A DNA stretch of 16,034 nucleotides from an uncultured Collinsella sp. (GCA_900758885.1 CAAETD010000083.1:1-16034); one strand, 5' to 3'; shown: positions 1 through 7,751, counted from the first letter of the stretch. Translations and numbers: made by a program. Notes: generated by a model from the letters alone, not told the origin.

Positions 1-549
1 CACTACTTGGCGCCGGCCTGCATGGAGGAATATCTGTCCATGCTGAGCTGGTCGCTCGACCACCGCGAGCATCCCGTGGCAATCCGCGTACCGGGCATCG
101 GCCTGGTGAGCCGTCCCGACCTTGCGCCCGCCGAAGACACCGACTACAGCGCCGTTCGCTACAACGTGGTGCGTCAGGGCCGCGACGTTGCCGTGCTCGC
201 GCTCGGCGATTTCTTTGAGCTGGGCGAGCGCGTGGCAAACCGTCTGACTGCCGAGTACGGCATCGAGGCCACGCTCGTCAACCCGCGCTTCGCAACCGAG
301 CTCGACCGCGAGTTCCTCGACAGCCTTGCCGCCGAGCATCGCGTTGTCGTCACCCTCGAGGACGGCATCTTGGACGGCGGCTGGGGCGAGCGCGTAGCAT
401 GTTATCTGGCATGCACGCCGTTGCGTACGCGCACCTTCGGCATCGCCAAGGGCTTCCCCGACCGCTACGATCCCAACGAACTGCTCGCGCAAAACGGCAT
501 GACGGTCGAGAATATGGCCGCCGAAGCCGTGAGACTACTCAACGAGTAA
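1..549 (+). CDS. dxs: C-terminal part of a 1-deoxy-D-xylulose-5-phosphate synthase-type transketolase-family enzyme (5' end outside window)
   Basis: The reading frame is open from the first base and ends with TAA at 547-549, so 182 codons of the 3' end are present. The visible part begins at the end of the pyrimidine-binding domain (YLAPACMEEYLSMLSWSLD, EHPVAIRVPG). It continues through the transketolase C-terminal domain (DVAVLALGDFFELGERVA, ATLVNPRFATELD, VVVTLEDGILDGGWGERV). DXS condenses pyruvate and glyceraldehyde-3-phosphate into DXP, the precursor of MEP-pathway isoprenoids, thiamine and pyridoxal phosphate, using cytosolic ThDP. The TLEDGILDGGWG stretch aligns well with the DXS motif of the type VTVEENAIMGGAG. 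The usual DXS tail (GLPD.FI.HG) is replaced by a divergent one (GFPDRYDPNELLAQNGM), so a DXS-like paralogue or another two-carbon transferase cannot be excluded. The ThDP-binding half is not visible. Confidence 0.72.
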   Translation, partial: HYLAPACMEEYLSMLSWSLDHREHPVAIRVPGIGLVSRPDLAPAEDTDYSAVRYNVVRQGRDVAVLALGDFFELGERVANRLTAEYGIEATLVNPRFATELDREFLDSLAAEHRVVVTLEDGILDGGWGERVACYLACTPLRTRTFGIAKGFPDRYDPNELLAQNGMTVENMAAEAVRLLNE

Positions 550-550
550 G

Positions 551-591
551 AAAACCTCCGCAAGGGAAGCACCCCTGCGGAGGTTTTTCTT
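551..591 (+). terminator. Rho-independent terminator of the DXS-like gene
   Basis: A perfect 12-bp stem (551-562 with 576-587; arm AAAACCTCCGCA) encloses a 13-nt loop and ends in a T-rich run. It starts one base after the stop codon. The A-rich start and T-rich end make it a plausible terminator in both directions. Confidence 0.9.
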
Positions 592-606
592 TTCGCGGTG
601 CGAATA

Positions 607-825
607 TCTCGATCCGTAACATCTATGGCCCGAATTCCCGTCTAACTGTTACAGATCTAGATAATAAGACGTCTTAGTCCCTGGCCTTTGTCTCAATCTG
701 TAACAGATAGAGACCTTTTGTCCGTCCAGATGTTACAGATCGAGACATTCGAATTCCCCTGAAGAGAAAATCTCAATCTGTAACAGTTACTCGGCAAAAA
801 TGGCTGCAGATGTTACAGATCGAGA
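607..825. repeat. Array of six alternating-orientation 18-bp palindromic-core motifs at about 40-bp spacing
   Basis: The consensus, read in one sense, is TCTCRATCTGTAACAKHT. The core CTGTAACAG is itself a near-palindrome. The 15-bp inner motif lies at 607-621 (+), 647-661 (-), 691-705 (+), 731-745 (-), 771-785 (+) and 811-825 (-). Start-to-start distances are 40, 44, 40, 40 and 40. The intervening spacers are 25 nt (29 nt once) and differ from one another. Each +/- pair forms an inverted repeat. The best pair is 689-705 with 731-747: 17 bp, one mismatch, 25-nt loop. The 29-nt spacer contains the perfect palindrome TAAGACGTCTTA (665-676). The sequence CGAATTCCC occurs in two spacers (631-639 and 750-758). 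The array fills the space between the DXS terminator and the ABC operon promoter. It could be an operator array or a multi-unit interspersed hairpin element; no function can be read directly. Confidence 0.85.
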
Positions 826-858
826 CAAAACAGTAAGTCATGCCGCTGCATCGGCCAG

Positions 859-894
859 AACCACCACAAAGGTGCCTTTCCCTTTTTGGTAGGT
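859..894 (+). repeat. Dispersed hairpin repeat, copy 1 (divergent left half)
   Basis: The right half (875-894, ending TTTTTGGTAGGT) matches 19 of 20 bases in two other copies in this window (10821-10840 and 12031-12050, counted over the same stretch). The left half (AACCACCACAAAGGTG) differs from theirs but still pairs imperfectly with the right half. The element sits 42 bp upstream of the putative -35 of the ABC operon. Confidence 0.7.
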
Positions 895-936
895 AGAATA
901 ACCCATAAGGTAAGTATGTTTCTGAGTTATTTCGTG

Positions 937-966
937 TTGACCCATTTGAGCGCGATAGGGTATAAC
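937..966 (+). promoter_or_regulatory. Putative sigma-70-type promoter of the amino acid ABC operon
   Basis: A -35 box TTGACC (937-942) and a -10 box TATAAC (961-966) are separated by 18 bp. They lie about 44 bp upstream of the ATG at 1010. A GAGAAAGG ribosome-binding site (993-1000) follows. The repeat array at 607-825 lies immediately upstream and could act on this promoter. Confidence 0.6.
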
Positions 967-1009
967 TCTACTCAACCGCTAGGGATTTTATTGAGAAAGG
1001 TGTTCTACC

Positions 1010-2005
1010 ATGAGCAAGAACCTCTCCCAGCAGGTCGTTCTCGACCGCCGCGGCTTCGTTGCCGCCACCTTCGCAACCGTCGCCGGCCTTGGTCTTGCCG
1101 GCTGCTCCGACACCAGCGCCGAGGCCGACAAGGGTTCCGCCGCCGGCTCCTCCAAGGGCTCCGAGGATACCGAGGTTTCCGCTACGCTCGATGCCAAGGC
1201 ATTCGACAAGCTCGTCGACAACGGCCCCAAAGCCGACGACGATGCCATCGCCGCCAGCACCTGGGCCACGGCCGTCAAGGACGCCGGCGTCTTTAAGATC
1301 GGCGGCGTTCAGACCTCTACGCTTTTCTCCCTCCTCAACGAGAAAGACGGTCAGACCCGCGGCTTCGATGCCGGCATCGCGCAGCTTCTGTCCAACTACA
1401 TCTTGGGCGAGAACAAGGTCGAGATCACCCAGGTGACCTCGGACACGCGCGAGTCCGTCCTGCAGAACGGTCAGGTCGTTGCCGTCTTTGCCACCTACAC
1501 CATCACCGACGAGCGCAAGAAGCTCGTCTCCTTTGCCGGTCCCTACTACTACACCCAGCAGGCCATCCTGGTGCTTGCCGATAACGACGACATCAAGAGC
1601 GTCGAAGACCTGGCCGACAAGAACGTCGCCGTCCAGTCCGGCTCCAACGGCCCCGCCATCCTGGAGGAGTTCGCTCCCAAGGCCAGCCAGCAGGAGTTCA
1701 AGACCGACGAGGAGGCCCGCCAGGCACTCCAGCAGGGCCGCGTTGACGCCTACGTCATCGATAACAACATGCAGCAGAGCGCCCTGGTCCGCGAGCCCGG
1801 CAAGTACAAGATCGCCGGCAAGCCCTTCGGCAGCAAGGAGCCCTATGGCATTGGCCTGCCGCTCGATTCCGACGGTGTCGCCTTTGTCAACGACTTCCTT
1901 AAGAAGATCGAAGACGATGGCACTTGGACCAAGCTGTGGCAGATCTGCATCGGCGACCGTACGGGCGACACCAATGTTCCCGAGCTGCCCGAGATCGGCG
2001 CCTAG
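1010..2005 (+). CDS. Tat-exported lipoprotein, extracellular substrate-binding protein of a polar amino acid (glutamate-type) ABC transporter
   Basis: 331 aa. It captures the substrate outside the membrane and delivers it to the permeases encoded downstream. The N-terminus has a twin-arginine motif (DRRGFVAA, R13-R14), a hydrophobic stretch and a lipobox LAGC with lipidated Cys32. That is followed by a Ser/Gly/Ala-rich linker to about residue 60. The SBP_bac_3 (family 3) fold runs from about 95 to 320, with the typical stretches GFDAGIAQLLSNY (119-131), TRESVLQNGQVVAVFATYTIT (146 onward) and SFAGPYYYTQQAILV (from about 174). Start ATG has GAGAAAGG nine bases upstream. It is first in a five-gene operon and is followed by a hairpin terminator/attenuator that probably gives the binding protein excess transcript. 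By family and gene set it resembles actinobacterial GluB; the actual ligand (glutamate, glutamine or a gamma-glutamyl compound) cannot be read from the sequence. Confidence 0.9.
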   Translation: MSKNLSQQVVLDRRGFVAATFATVAGLGLAGCSDTSAEADKGSAAGSSKGSEDTEVSATLDAKAFDKLVDNGPKADDDAIAASTWATAVKDAGVFKIGGVQTSTLFSLLNEKDGQTRGFDAGIAQLLSNYILGENKVEITQVTSDTRESVLQNGQVVAVFATYTITDERKKLVSFAGPYYYTQQAILVLADNDDIKSVEDLADKNVAVQSGSNGPAILEEFAPKASQQEFKTDEEARQALQQGRVDAYVIDNNMQQSALVREPGKYKIAGKPFGSKEPYGIGLPLDSDGVAFVNDFLKKIEDDGTWTKLWQICIGDRTGDTNVPELPEIGA

Positions 2006-2093
2006 GCAGCGAGCCTGGTAACGGCCGCAACGAAACCATACGGAAACGCATGATGCGCTTTATTGCGGTAAACTGTTTCCTCAATGAGTCGTC

Positions 2094-2126
2094 GGGGCTT
2101 CCGTACACGCGGGAGCCCCTTTCCTT
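2094..2126 (+). terminator. Intra-operon terminator/attenuator between binding protein and permease genes
   Basis: The 9-bp stem GGGGCTTCC (2094-2102) pairs with GGGAGCCCC (2111-2119), with one G-U pair and an 8-nt loop, and is followed by TTTCCTT. The short mixed T-tract suggests partial rather than full termination. The next gene starts 18 bp downstream with a strong ribosome-binding site. Confidence 0.65.
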
Positions 2127-2143
2127 ATCGGCAGGAGGTCCGC

Positions 2144-2803
2144 ATGAGTCTCTCCGAACTCTGGTCGCTCTATGGCCAGAACTATATCGACGCGCTGCTA
2201 GCGACCTGGGGCATGACGCTTGAGTCGTTTGCCATCGCCATGGTGCTGGCCGTCGCCGTCACCGTGATGCGCGTGTCGCCGCTTAAGCCGCTGCGCGTCT
2301 TTGGCGACCTGTATGTCCAGGTCTTCCGTAACATCCCCGGCATCGCGCTGCTCATCATCGTCGTCTATGCGCTGCCGCCGCTCAAGGTCGTCCTGCCCTA
2401 CCGCACCTGCGTTATCGTCGCCACGGTCCTTTTGGGCTCGGCCTTTGGCTCCGAGAACTTTATGAGCGGCATAAACACCGTTGGCGTCGGTCAGGTCGAA
2501 GCAGCACGTTCGCTCGGCATGAGCTTCAATCGCATCCTCGCCAAGATCGTAATTCCGCAGGCACTGCGCTCAAGCGTATTGCCCATGACGAACCTCTTTA
2601 TCGCCGTCATGCTCACCACCGCGCTCGGCAGTCAGGTACCGCTTAAACCGCAGGAGCTCACCGGCGTGGTGGGCTACATCAACACGCGCTCACTTGGCGG
2701 CGTCGCCGCGTTCTTTATCTCGGCGCTCGGCTACCTGGGCACGGCCTTTGTGGTGAGCCACATTGGCAACTATATCGATAAGAAGGTGAGGATCCTCCGA
2801 TGA
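2144..2803 (+). CDS. Amino acid ABC transporter permease (GluC-like, first subunit)
   Basis: 219 aa integral membrane subunit of the HisM/GlnP type (BPD_transp_1). It forms the translocation path with the next gene product. Several hydrophobic segments are visible (for example SFAIAMVLAVAVTVM, GIALLIIVVYAL and the C-terminal VAAFFISALGYLG). The cytoplasmic EAA loop EAARSLGMSFNRILAKIVIPQAL docks onto the ATPase. The start is placed at ATG 2144, where AGGAGG sits a few bases upstream. An in-frame ATG at 2084 would add 20 residues, but they fall inside the attenuator hairpin and have no ribosome-binding site. The stop overlaps the next start (ATGA), implying translational coupling. It is shorter than the second permease, as GluC is relative to GluD. 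Confidence 0.92.
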   Translation: MSLSELWSLYGQNYIDALLATWGMTLESFAIAMVLAVAVTVMRVSPLKPLRVFGDLYVQVFRNIPGIALLIIVVYALPPLKVVLPYRTCVIVATVLLGSAFGSENFMSGINTVGVGQVEAARSLGMSFNRILAKIVIPQALRSSVLPMTNLFIAVMLTTALGSQVPLKPQELTGVVGYINTRSLGGVAAFFISALGYLGTAFVVSHIGNYIDKKVRILR

Positions 2804-3633
2804 GCAAGCATTCCTCCCCTGCACTTATCATGCGCGATGCGCTCTACGAAGCTCCCGGCCCCAAGATGCGCGCCAAGATTCGCATCGGCACCGCCATCTC
2901 ACTCGTCGCCGTGGCCGCGCTCGTCGCTCTGGTACTGCAGCGCTTTTATGTGACCGGCCAGCTTTCGGTCCACTATTGGTATTTCTTTACGCACCTCACC
3001 ACCTGGAAGTTCTTACTTGCCGGCTTTGAGGGCACCGTTAAAGTCGCGCTCACCGCCGGCGCCATCGCACTGGTGCTGGGCCTAGGCCTTATGCTCGGCC
3101 GCACCAGCGACATCAAGCCGCTGCAGCTGGTCTGCCGCGTGCTCACCGATTTCTTCCGCGGCGTGCCGAGCCTTCTGTTCATCTACTTCTTCTTTTTGGT
3201 GCTGCCCCAGTACAAGATTGCGCTGCCGTCGTTTTGGATGCTCACGCTCCCTGTCGCGCTCGCCGCAGCAGGCGTACTGGCCGAGATCTTCCGTGCCGGC
3301 GTCAACGCCGTGCCGCGCGGCCAGGTCGAGGCGGCCCAGGCACTCGGTCTCTCCAAAGCTAAAATCACCTTTAAAATCGTGTTGCCGCAGGCGATTCGGT
3401 TTATCATTCCGTCGTTGATTTCGCAGCTTGTGGTCGTAGTCAAAGACACCACTGTCGCCTACGTGGTGAGCTACCCCGACCTCATGCAAAATGCCCGCGT
3501 GCTCATTACCAACTACGACGCCCTCGTGTCGGTCTACCTGGTAATCGCGGTTATCTACATCCTCATCAACGTCGCGATTAACAAGGCCGCTGTCTACGTT
3601 TCGCACAAGACCGGCGCGACCATCATCCGCTAA
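2800..3633 (+). CDS. Amino acid ABC transporter permease (GluD-like, second subunit)
   Basis: 277 aa BPD_transp_1 membrane protein. A cytoplasmic N-terminal extension (ALYEAPGPKMRAKIRIGT) of the kind seen in actinobacterial GluD precedes the first transmembrane helix (LVAVAALVALVLQRF). The transport core carries the EAA motif EAAQALGLSKAKITFKIVLPQAI and a final helix near VYLVIAVIYILINVAI. It starts at ATG 2800, overlapping the stop of the first permease by four bases, so the two subunits should be made in equal amount. Together with the ATPase at 3670 they form an ABC importer. Substrate specificity follows the binding protein and is not readable here. Confidence 0.93.
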   Translation: MSKHSSPALIMRDALYEAPGPKMRAKIRIGTAISLVAVAALVALVLQRFYVTGQLSVHYWYFFTHLTTWKFLLAGFEGTVKVALTAGAIALVLGLGLMLGRTSDIKPLQLVCRVLTDFFRGVPSLLFIYFFFLVLPQYKIALPSFWMLTLPVALAAAGVLAEIFRAGVNAVPRGQVEAAQALGLSKAKITFKIVLPQAIRFIIPSLISQLVVVVKDTTVAYVVSYPDLMQNARVLITNYDALVSVYLVIAVIYILINVAINKAAVYVSHKTGATIIR

Positions 3634-3669
3634 CGCTTTACTATTTCTAGTCATAAGGAGCCGAGTACC

Positions 3670-4434
<765 letters not shown>

Positions 4435-4485
4435 CCAGACCGCCCACCCGCCCGCCATGCCCATCCAAACTCGAAAGTTACACCT

Positions 4486-5295
4486 ATGATCGGAACTCGC
4501 ACTTCATCGTCCTACACCCCGCACGTCGACGTCGCCCCCGCCGACCGCCCACTCATCCTCGTCGCACCGCGCTGGGAAGAGGCAGAGCCGTTTTTAACCG
4601 AGATGCTCTCCCCCAACGAGGAAATCGCCAGCGTCTTTGTCGACGCCATCCTTGCCGCCGGCGGCCTGCCGCTGCAGATGTCCATCACCGAGGACATTGA
4701 GGTCATCCGTCATTACGTCGATATCGCCGACGGCATCGCCATTCCCGGCGGTCCCGATGTTAATCCCAAACGCTGGGGCGATGATCGACCCTACGACCCC
4801 ACCCTCTGCTGCGAGATCCGCGATAGCTTTGAGTTTAAGCTGGTCGGCGAGGTACTTCGCGCCAAGAAGCCGCTCTTTACCACCTGCCGCGGCACGCAGT
4901 TGCTCAATGTCGCCACTGGCGGCACCCTGTGCATGGACGTGCCGAGCCTGGGCGCTCGCGAGGGCCGCACGCAGTGGCGCCATACCCACGTGCTCAACGA
5001 CCCTGTGCATCCCGTCGAGGTTGTGCCGGGCTCGCTGCTCGAACGCGCGGTTGGCGGGCACAGGCTGATCCAGACCAACTCCGCACACCACTGCTGCGTC
5101 GATCGTCTGGGTAAAAGCACGCGCTTGGTCGCCAAGGCAACCGACGGCGTTCCCGAGTGCATCGAAGTCGAAGGCCAGCCGTTCTGCCTGGGCGTGCAAT
5201 GGCACCCTGAGTACACGTGGAAGACGCTCGAGACCGACTTTAACCTGTGGAAGTCGTTTGTCGAGGCAGCGGCAAAGGTTAAGCAGGCCCGTTAG
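4486..5295 (+). CDS. Gamma-glutamyl-gamma-aminobutyrate hydrolase family protein (peptidase C26, class-I amidotransferase-like)
   Basis: 269 aa cytosolic hydrolase expected to split a gamma-glutamyl amide bond, releasing glutamate and an amine or amino acid. Visible are the entry strand RPLILVAPRW, the oxyanion/turn motif GIAIPGGPDVNP, the nucleophile elbow TTCRGTQLLNV with Cys134, and QWHPEYTW with His240 and Glu242. This is a complete Cys-His-Glu triad. The family includes PuuD of putrescine catabolism and folate gamma-glutamyl hydrolases. It lies last in the ABC importer operon, which suggests that the transported compound, or something derived from it, is its substrate; that is inference. 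The ribosome-binding site is weak (GAAAG), perhaps relying on coupling. A strong terminator follows 23 bp after the stop. Confidence 0.88.
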   Translation: MIGTRTSSSYTPHVDVAPADRPLILVAPRWEEAEPFLTEMLSPNEEIASVFVDAILAAGGLPLQMSITEDIEVIRHYVDIADGIAIPGGPDVNPKRWGDDRPYDPTLCCEIRDSFEFKLVGEVLRAKKPLFTTCRGTQLLNVATGGTLCMDVPSLGAREGRTQWRHTHVLNDPVHPVEVVPGSLLERAVGGHRLIQTNSAHHCCVDRLGKSTRLVAKATDGVPECIEVEGQPFCLGVQWHPEYTWKTLETDFNLWKSFVEAAAKVKQAR

Positions 5296-5318
5296 CTCGC
5301 GAACCACAAAACAGATAA

Positions 5319-5359
5319 GGGTGCCCCGCCGGCCACATGGTCCGGCGGGGCGCCCTTTT
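5319..5359 (+). terminator. Strong, probably bidirectional terminator between convergent operons
   Basis: A 14-bp GC-rich stem (5319-5332 with 5342-5355; one G-U pair) has a 9-nt loop and then TTTT. On the minus strand the hairpin is followed by TTATCTGTTTT, so it may also end the Hpt transcript converging from the right. Confidence 0.92.
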
Positions 5360-5404
5360 GTAACTACATCAACGGACTTGGGGCAGCCCAAGGCTCGCAA
5401 GCTC

Positions 5405-5761
5405 TTATTCAGCAGCCTCGCGCAGGGCCGACAACGTGGCCGCATATTGCTGCTGCAACGCATGCATTCCCTCGCGAGCGCCGTCAACGGCATCGGCGCC
5501 GCGCAGCGCCTCGGTCACCACGACCGCCGGCTCGTACAGATTATCGAATCCCAGGTTCTGGCTCACGCCCTTGAGCGTGTGCGCTGCCATAAACGCACCT
5601 TCGGCGTCTCCCGCCGCCATGGCGGCCTCCAGCTTGTTCATGCTCTCGTCATCCAAAAACTTGAGGGCAAAGCGGGCAAGCATTTCCTCGCCCATCAGCC
5701 GAGCGCACGCGTCGTCATAATTGGCGCCGATCTTCTCATACGCCTCACGCATGGAAATCAT
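5405..5761 (-). CDS. Stand-alone histidine phosphotransfer (Hpt) domain protein
   Basis: 118 aa, a single helical Hpt domain. The signature AHTLKGVSQNLG gives phospho-acceptor His61 with the Lys64-Gly65 that usually follow it. Hpt proteins shuttle phosphate between receiver domains in multistep phosphorelays in the cytosol. The start ATG (minus strand) has AAAGGAG nine bases upstream. It lies 23 bp downstream of the gene for a protein that contains a receiver domain, so the two are almost certainly one transcript. The Hpt may feed or drain phosphate from that receiver. No histidine kinase gene is in the window, so the relay's input is elsewhere. No extra domain or signal peptide is seen. Confidence 0.88.
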   Translation of the reverse strand: MISMREAYEKIGANYDDACARLMGEEMLARFALKFLDDESMNKLEAAMAAGDAEGAFMAAHTLKGVSQNLGFDNLYEPAVVVTEALRGADAVDGAREGMHALQQQYAATLSALREAAE

Positions 5762-5784
5762 GGATTAAAACTCCTTTGGTCAAA

Positions 5785-7665
5785 CTAAATCGTGGGAAAC
5801 GCGACAACGTCGGCGGGGCGTGCCAACGTCTCGGCAATACGGTCTTGCACCTCGAGCAGACAGTCGAGCAACAGCGGGTTAAAGGTGCCGCACTTACCGT
5901 CCAGGATCATCTGGATCGCCTCCTTGTGCGGGATAGCGTCCTTGTACACGCGCACACTCGTCAGCGCATCGTACACGTCAGCCACCGAAACCACCTGTGC
6001 GGCGATGGGAATCTGGTTGCCCTTAAGGCCATCGGGATAACCCTTGCCGTCCCAGCGCTCGTGGTGCCAACGCGCAATCTGGTACGCATATTCCATAAGC
6101 GCATTGCCGACGTGATGGCGGCCCAGCTCAAGCAACATGTCGGCGCCCATCGTGGTATGCGTCTTCATAATCTCGAACTCCTCGGGCGTAAGGCGCCCGG
6201 GCTTGTTGAGAATCGCATCGTCAATCGACATCTTGCCGATATCGTGCAGCGCCGAAGCCAGGGCAATCGTGGAGCGTTCCTCATTGTCGAGGGAGATCGT
6301 GTCGCTACGCTGGACCAGACAGCCAAGCAGCAGCTCGGTCAGTTTTTCGATATTCGTAACGTGCCTGCCGCTCTCGCCGTTGCGAAGCTCCATGACGCCG
6401 GCCATGATGTCAATGAGCATGCGACTGTTCTTGACGCGCTCGTTGTACTGCTGGGACAGCAGGCTCGTCAGGCGGCGCTGTTTGGCGTATAGGCGGATGG
6501 TGTTGCTTACACGGCGGCGCACGACACGGGAGTCAAACGGGCGGTTGATATAGTCCGAGGCGCCCAGCTCGTACGCGCGCAGAACCATATCATCGGATTC
6601 TTCGCTCGATATCATGATGAAAGGCAGATTGTCGATACCCGATCGGCGCGACAGATCGGCCAGCACCTCAAAGCCGCTTATGCCCGGCATGACAATATCC
6701 AGCAGCACGAGCGACAACTCATCGCCATAGCGGTCGACCATGTCGAGCGCCGTACGACCGTTGTCGGCCTCGAGGATGCAATACTCGTCCTTGAGCATCT
6801 CGTTGAGAATGGCTCGGTTCATCTCGGAGTCATCGACAATAAGCACCAAAGGCTTTTCGCTTTGGAAGGCTTCGATGGAATCGGCATCGGTCACGACCGT
6901 ACCGGCTTTTGCCTTAGCGCGGCTCAATAACTGGACAGCGCGGCCAACGCCCTCATCGACCGTCTCGCCATGAATGCGAACGCCACCAACACATGCCGTC
7001 AAGCTCACGTACTCATGGCCCGGAACAATCGTGGCATGAACGGCATCGGACACCTGATGCAGGCGACGGGTGAAGTCATCGGAGGGAATATTGGGCATGA
7101 CGACCACAAACTTGTCGCAGCCATAGCGTACGAGCTCGTCAGTCGAACGAATTCCGCTGCGTATGGCCGTCGCCACAGCACCGAGCGCAAGGTCGCCGGC
7201 ATGACGGCCACACGTATCGTTGAAGACCCTAAAATCATCAAGGTCGATCACCGCAACGCCGGCATTCATGCGGGCGCTACGGAGCTTTTCCTCGTAATAT
7301 CGGCGATTGCGCACACTCGTCAGCACGTCGGTGTAGACGAGGTCCTCTTCTGCAGCTTCTTGCTCATCGATCGGACGCACCATCAGCAGGACGTGAGGCT
7401 CGCCCTCGACCTTCAGAGGGCGTAGGCGGGCGCGGTACTCAACACCATCGTTGAGCAGTTGCTCCGACACCTCATCGGAATCTGCCAAGGCCTCAAGACT
7501 CGACTGACGCAGACAAGGGCACCGATTGCCGGCGAGCAGGCAGTTAGGCTCGCTCTTAATCTGATCGGCCGACAGCAAACGCACCACGGGGTAGGTCTTC
7601 GCGACGCGGGCGACCTCGGCGGCAGCCTCCTCGTCGGTTAGATTGACCTCGTGATTATTGAGCAT
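5785..7665 (-). CDS. PAS-like / degenerate GGDEF / receiver / HD-GYP protein (c-di-GMP signalling)
   Basis: 626 aa, cytosolic. The order is: a PAS-like N-terminus (about 20-105) with a Cys cluster (C42, C49, C51); a GGDEF domain (about 108-265); a response-regulator receiver (about 272-392); and HD-GYP (about 415-615). The GGDEF signature reads GCDKF (182-186), so the second Gly and the Glu are lost and cyclase activity is unlikely. The RxxD inhibitory site (RSTD, 173-176) is intact at its normal place. The receiver has acidic D278-D279, phospho-acceptor D323 and S353, but Arg375 where Lys is normal (NRPFD). HD-GYP is complete: HDIGK (474-478) and HHERWDGKGYP (534-544), predicting hydrolysis of c-di-GMP. 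It starts at ATG 7665 with AAGGGG just upstream. It is first of two genes with the Hpt protein. A c-di-GMP phosphodiesterase gated by phosphorylation is the simplest reading. Confidence 0.93.
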   Translation of the reverse strand: MLNNHEVNLTDEEAAAEVARVAKTYPVVRLLSADQIKSEPNCLLAGNRCPCLRQSSLEALADSDEVSEQLLNDGVEYRARLRPLKVEGEPHVLLMVRPIDEQEAAEEDLVYTDVLTSVRNRRYYEEKLRSARMNAGVAVIDLDDFRVFNDTCGRHAGDLALGAVATAIRSGIRSTDELVRYGCDKFVVVMPNIPSDDFTRRLHQVSDAVHATIVPGHEYVSLTACVGGVRIHGETVDEGVGRAVQLLSRAKAKAGTVVTDADSIEAFQSEKPLVLIVDDSEMNRAILNEMLKDEYCILEADNGRTALDMVDRYGDELSLVLLDIVMPGISGFEVLADLSRRSGIDNLPFIMISSEESDDMVLRAYELGASDYINRPFDSRVVRRRVSNTIRLYAKQRRLTSLLSQQYNERVKNSRMLIDIMAGVMELRNGESGRHVTNIEKLTELLLGCLVQRSDTISLDNEERSTIALASALHDIGKMSIDDAILNKPGRLTPEEFEIMKTHTTMGADMLLELGRHHVGNALMEYAYQIARWHHERWDGKGYPDGLKGNQIPIAAQVVSVADVYDALTSVRVYKDAIPHKEAIQMILDGKCGTFNPLLLDCLLEVQDRIAETLARPADVVAFPTI

Positions 7666-7751
7666 ATGGGGCCCCTTCTATCGTTACGCACGGCAACGGT
7701 GCATATCAATTGGTACAAGGGTAACATCTAACAGCTGAAGGCAAACGCGCG

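Noticed and set aside
399..677. Plus-strand open frame running through the DXS terminator into the repeat array
   Set aside because: It overlaps the DXS frame and then non-coding hairpins, with no ribosome-binding site.
607..825. CRISPR array reading of the six-motif region
   Set aside because: The motifs are only about 15-18 bp, vary between copies and alternate in orientation. CRISPR repeats are direct and near-identical, and no cas gene is present.
5377..5392. Small hairpin CTTGGG/CCCAAG after the Hpt gene as its terminator
   Set aside because: Only a 6-bp stem with no T-tract; the stronger bidirectional hairpin at 5319-5355 explains termination better.
4594..5493. Minus-strand open frame opposite the gamma-glutamyl hydrolase
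   Set aside because: It crosses a strong terminator and is antisense to a gene with a complete Cys-His-Glu triad.
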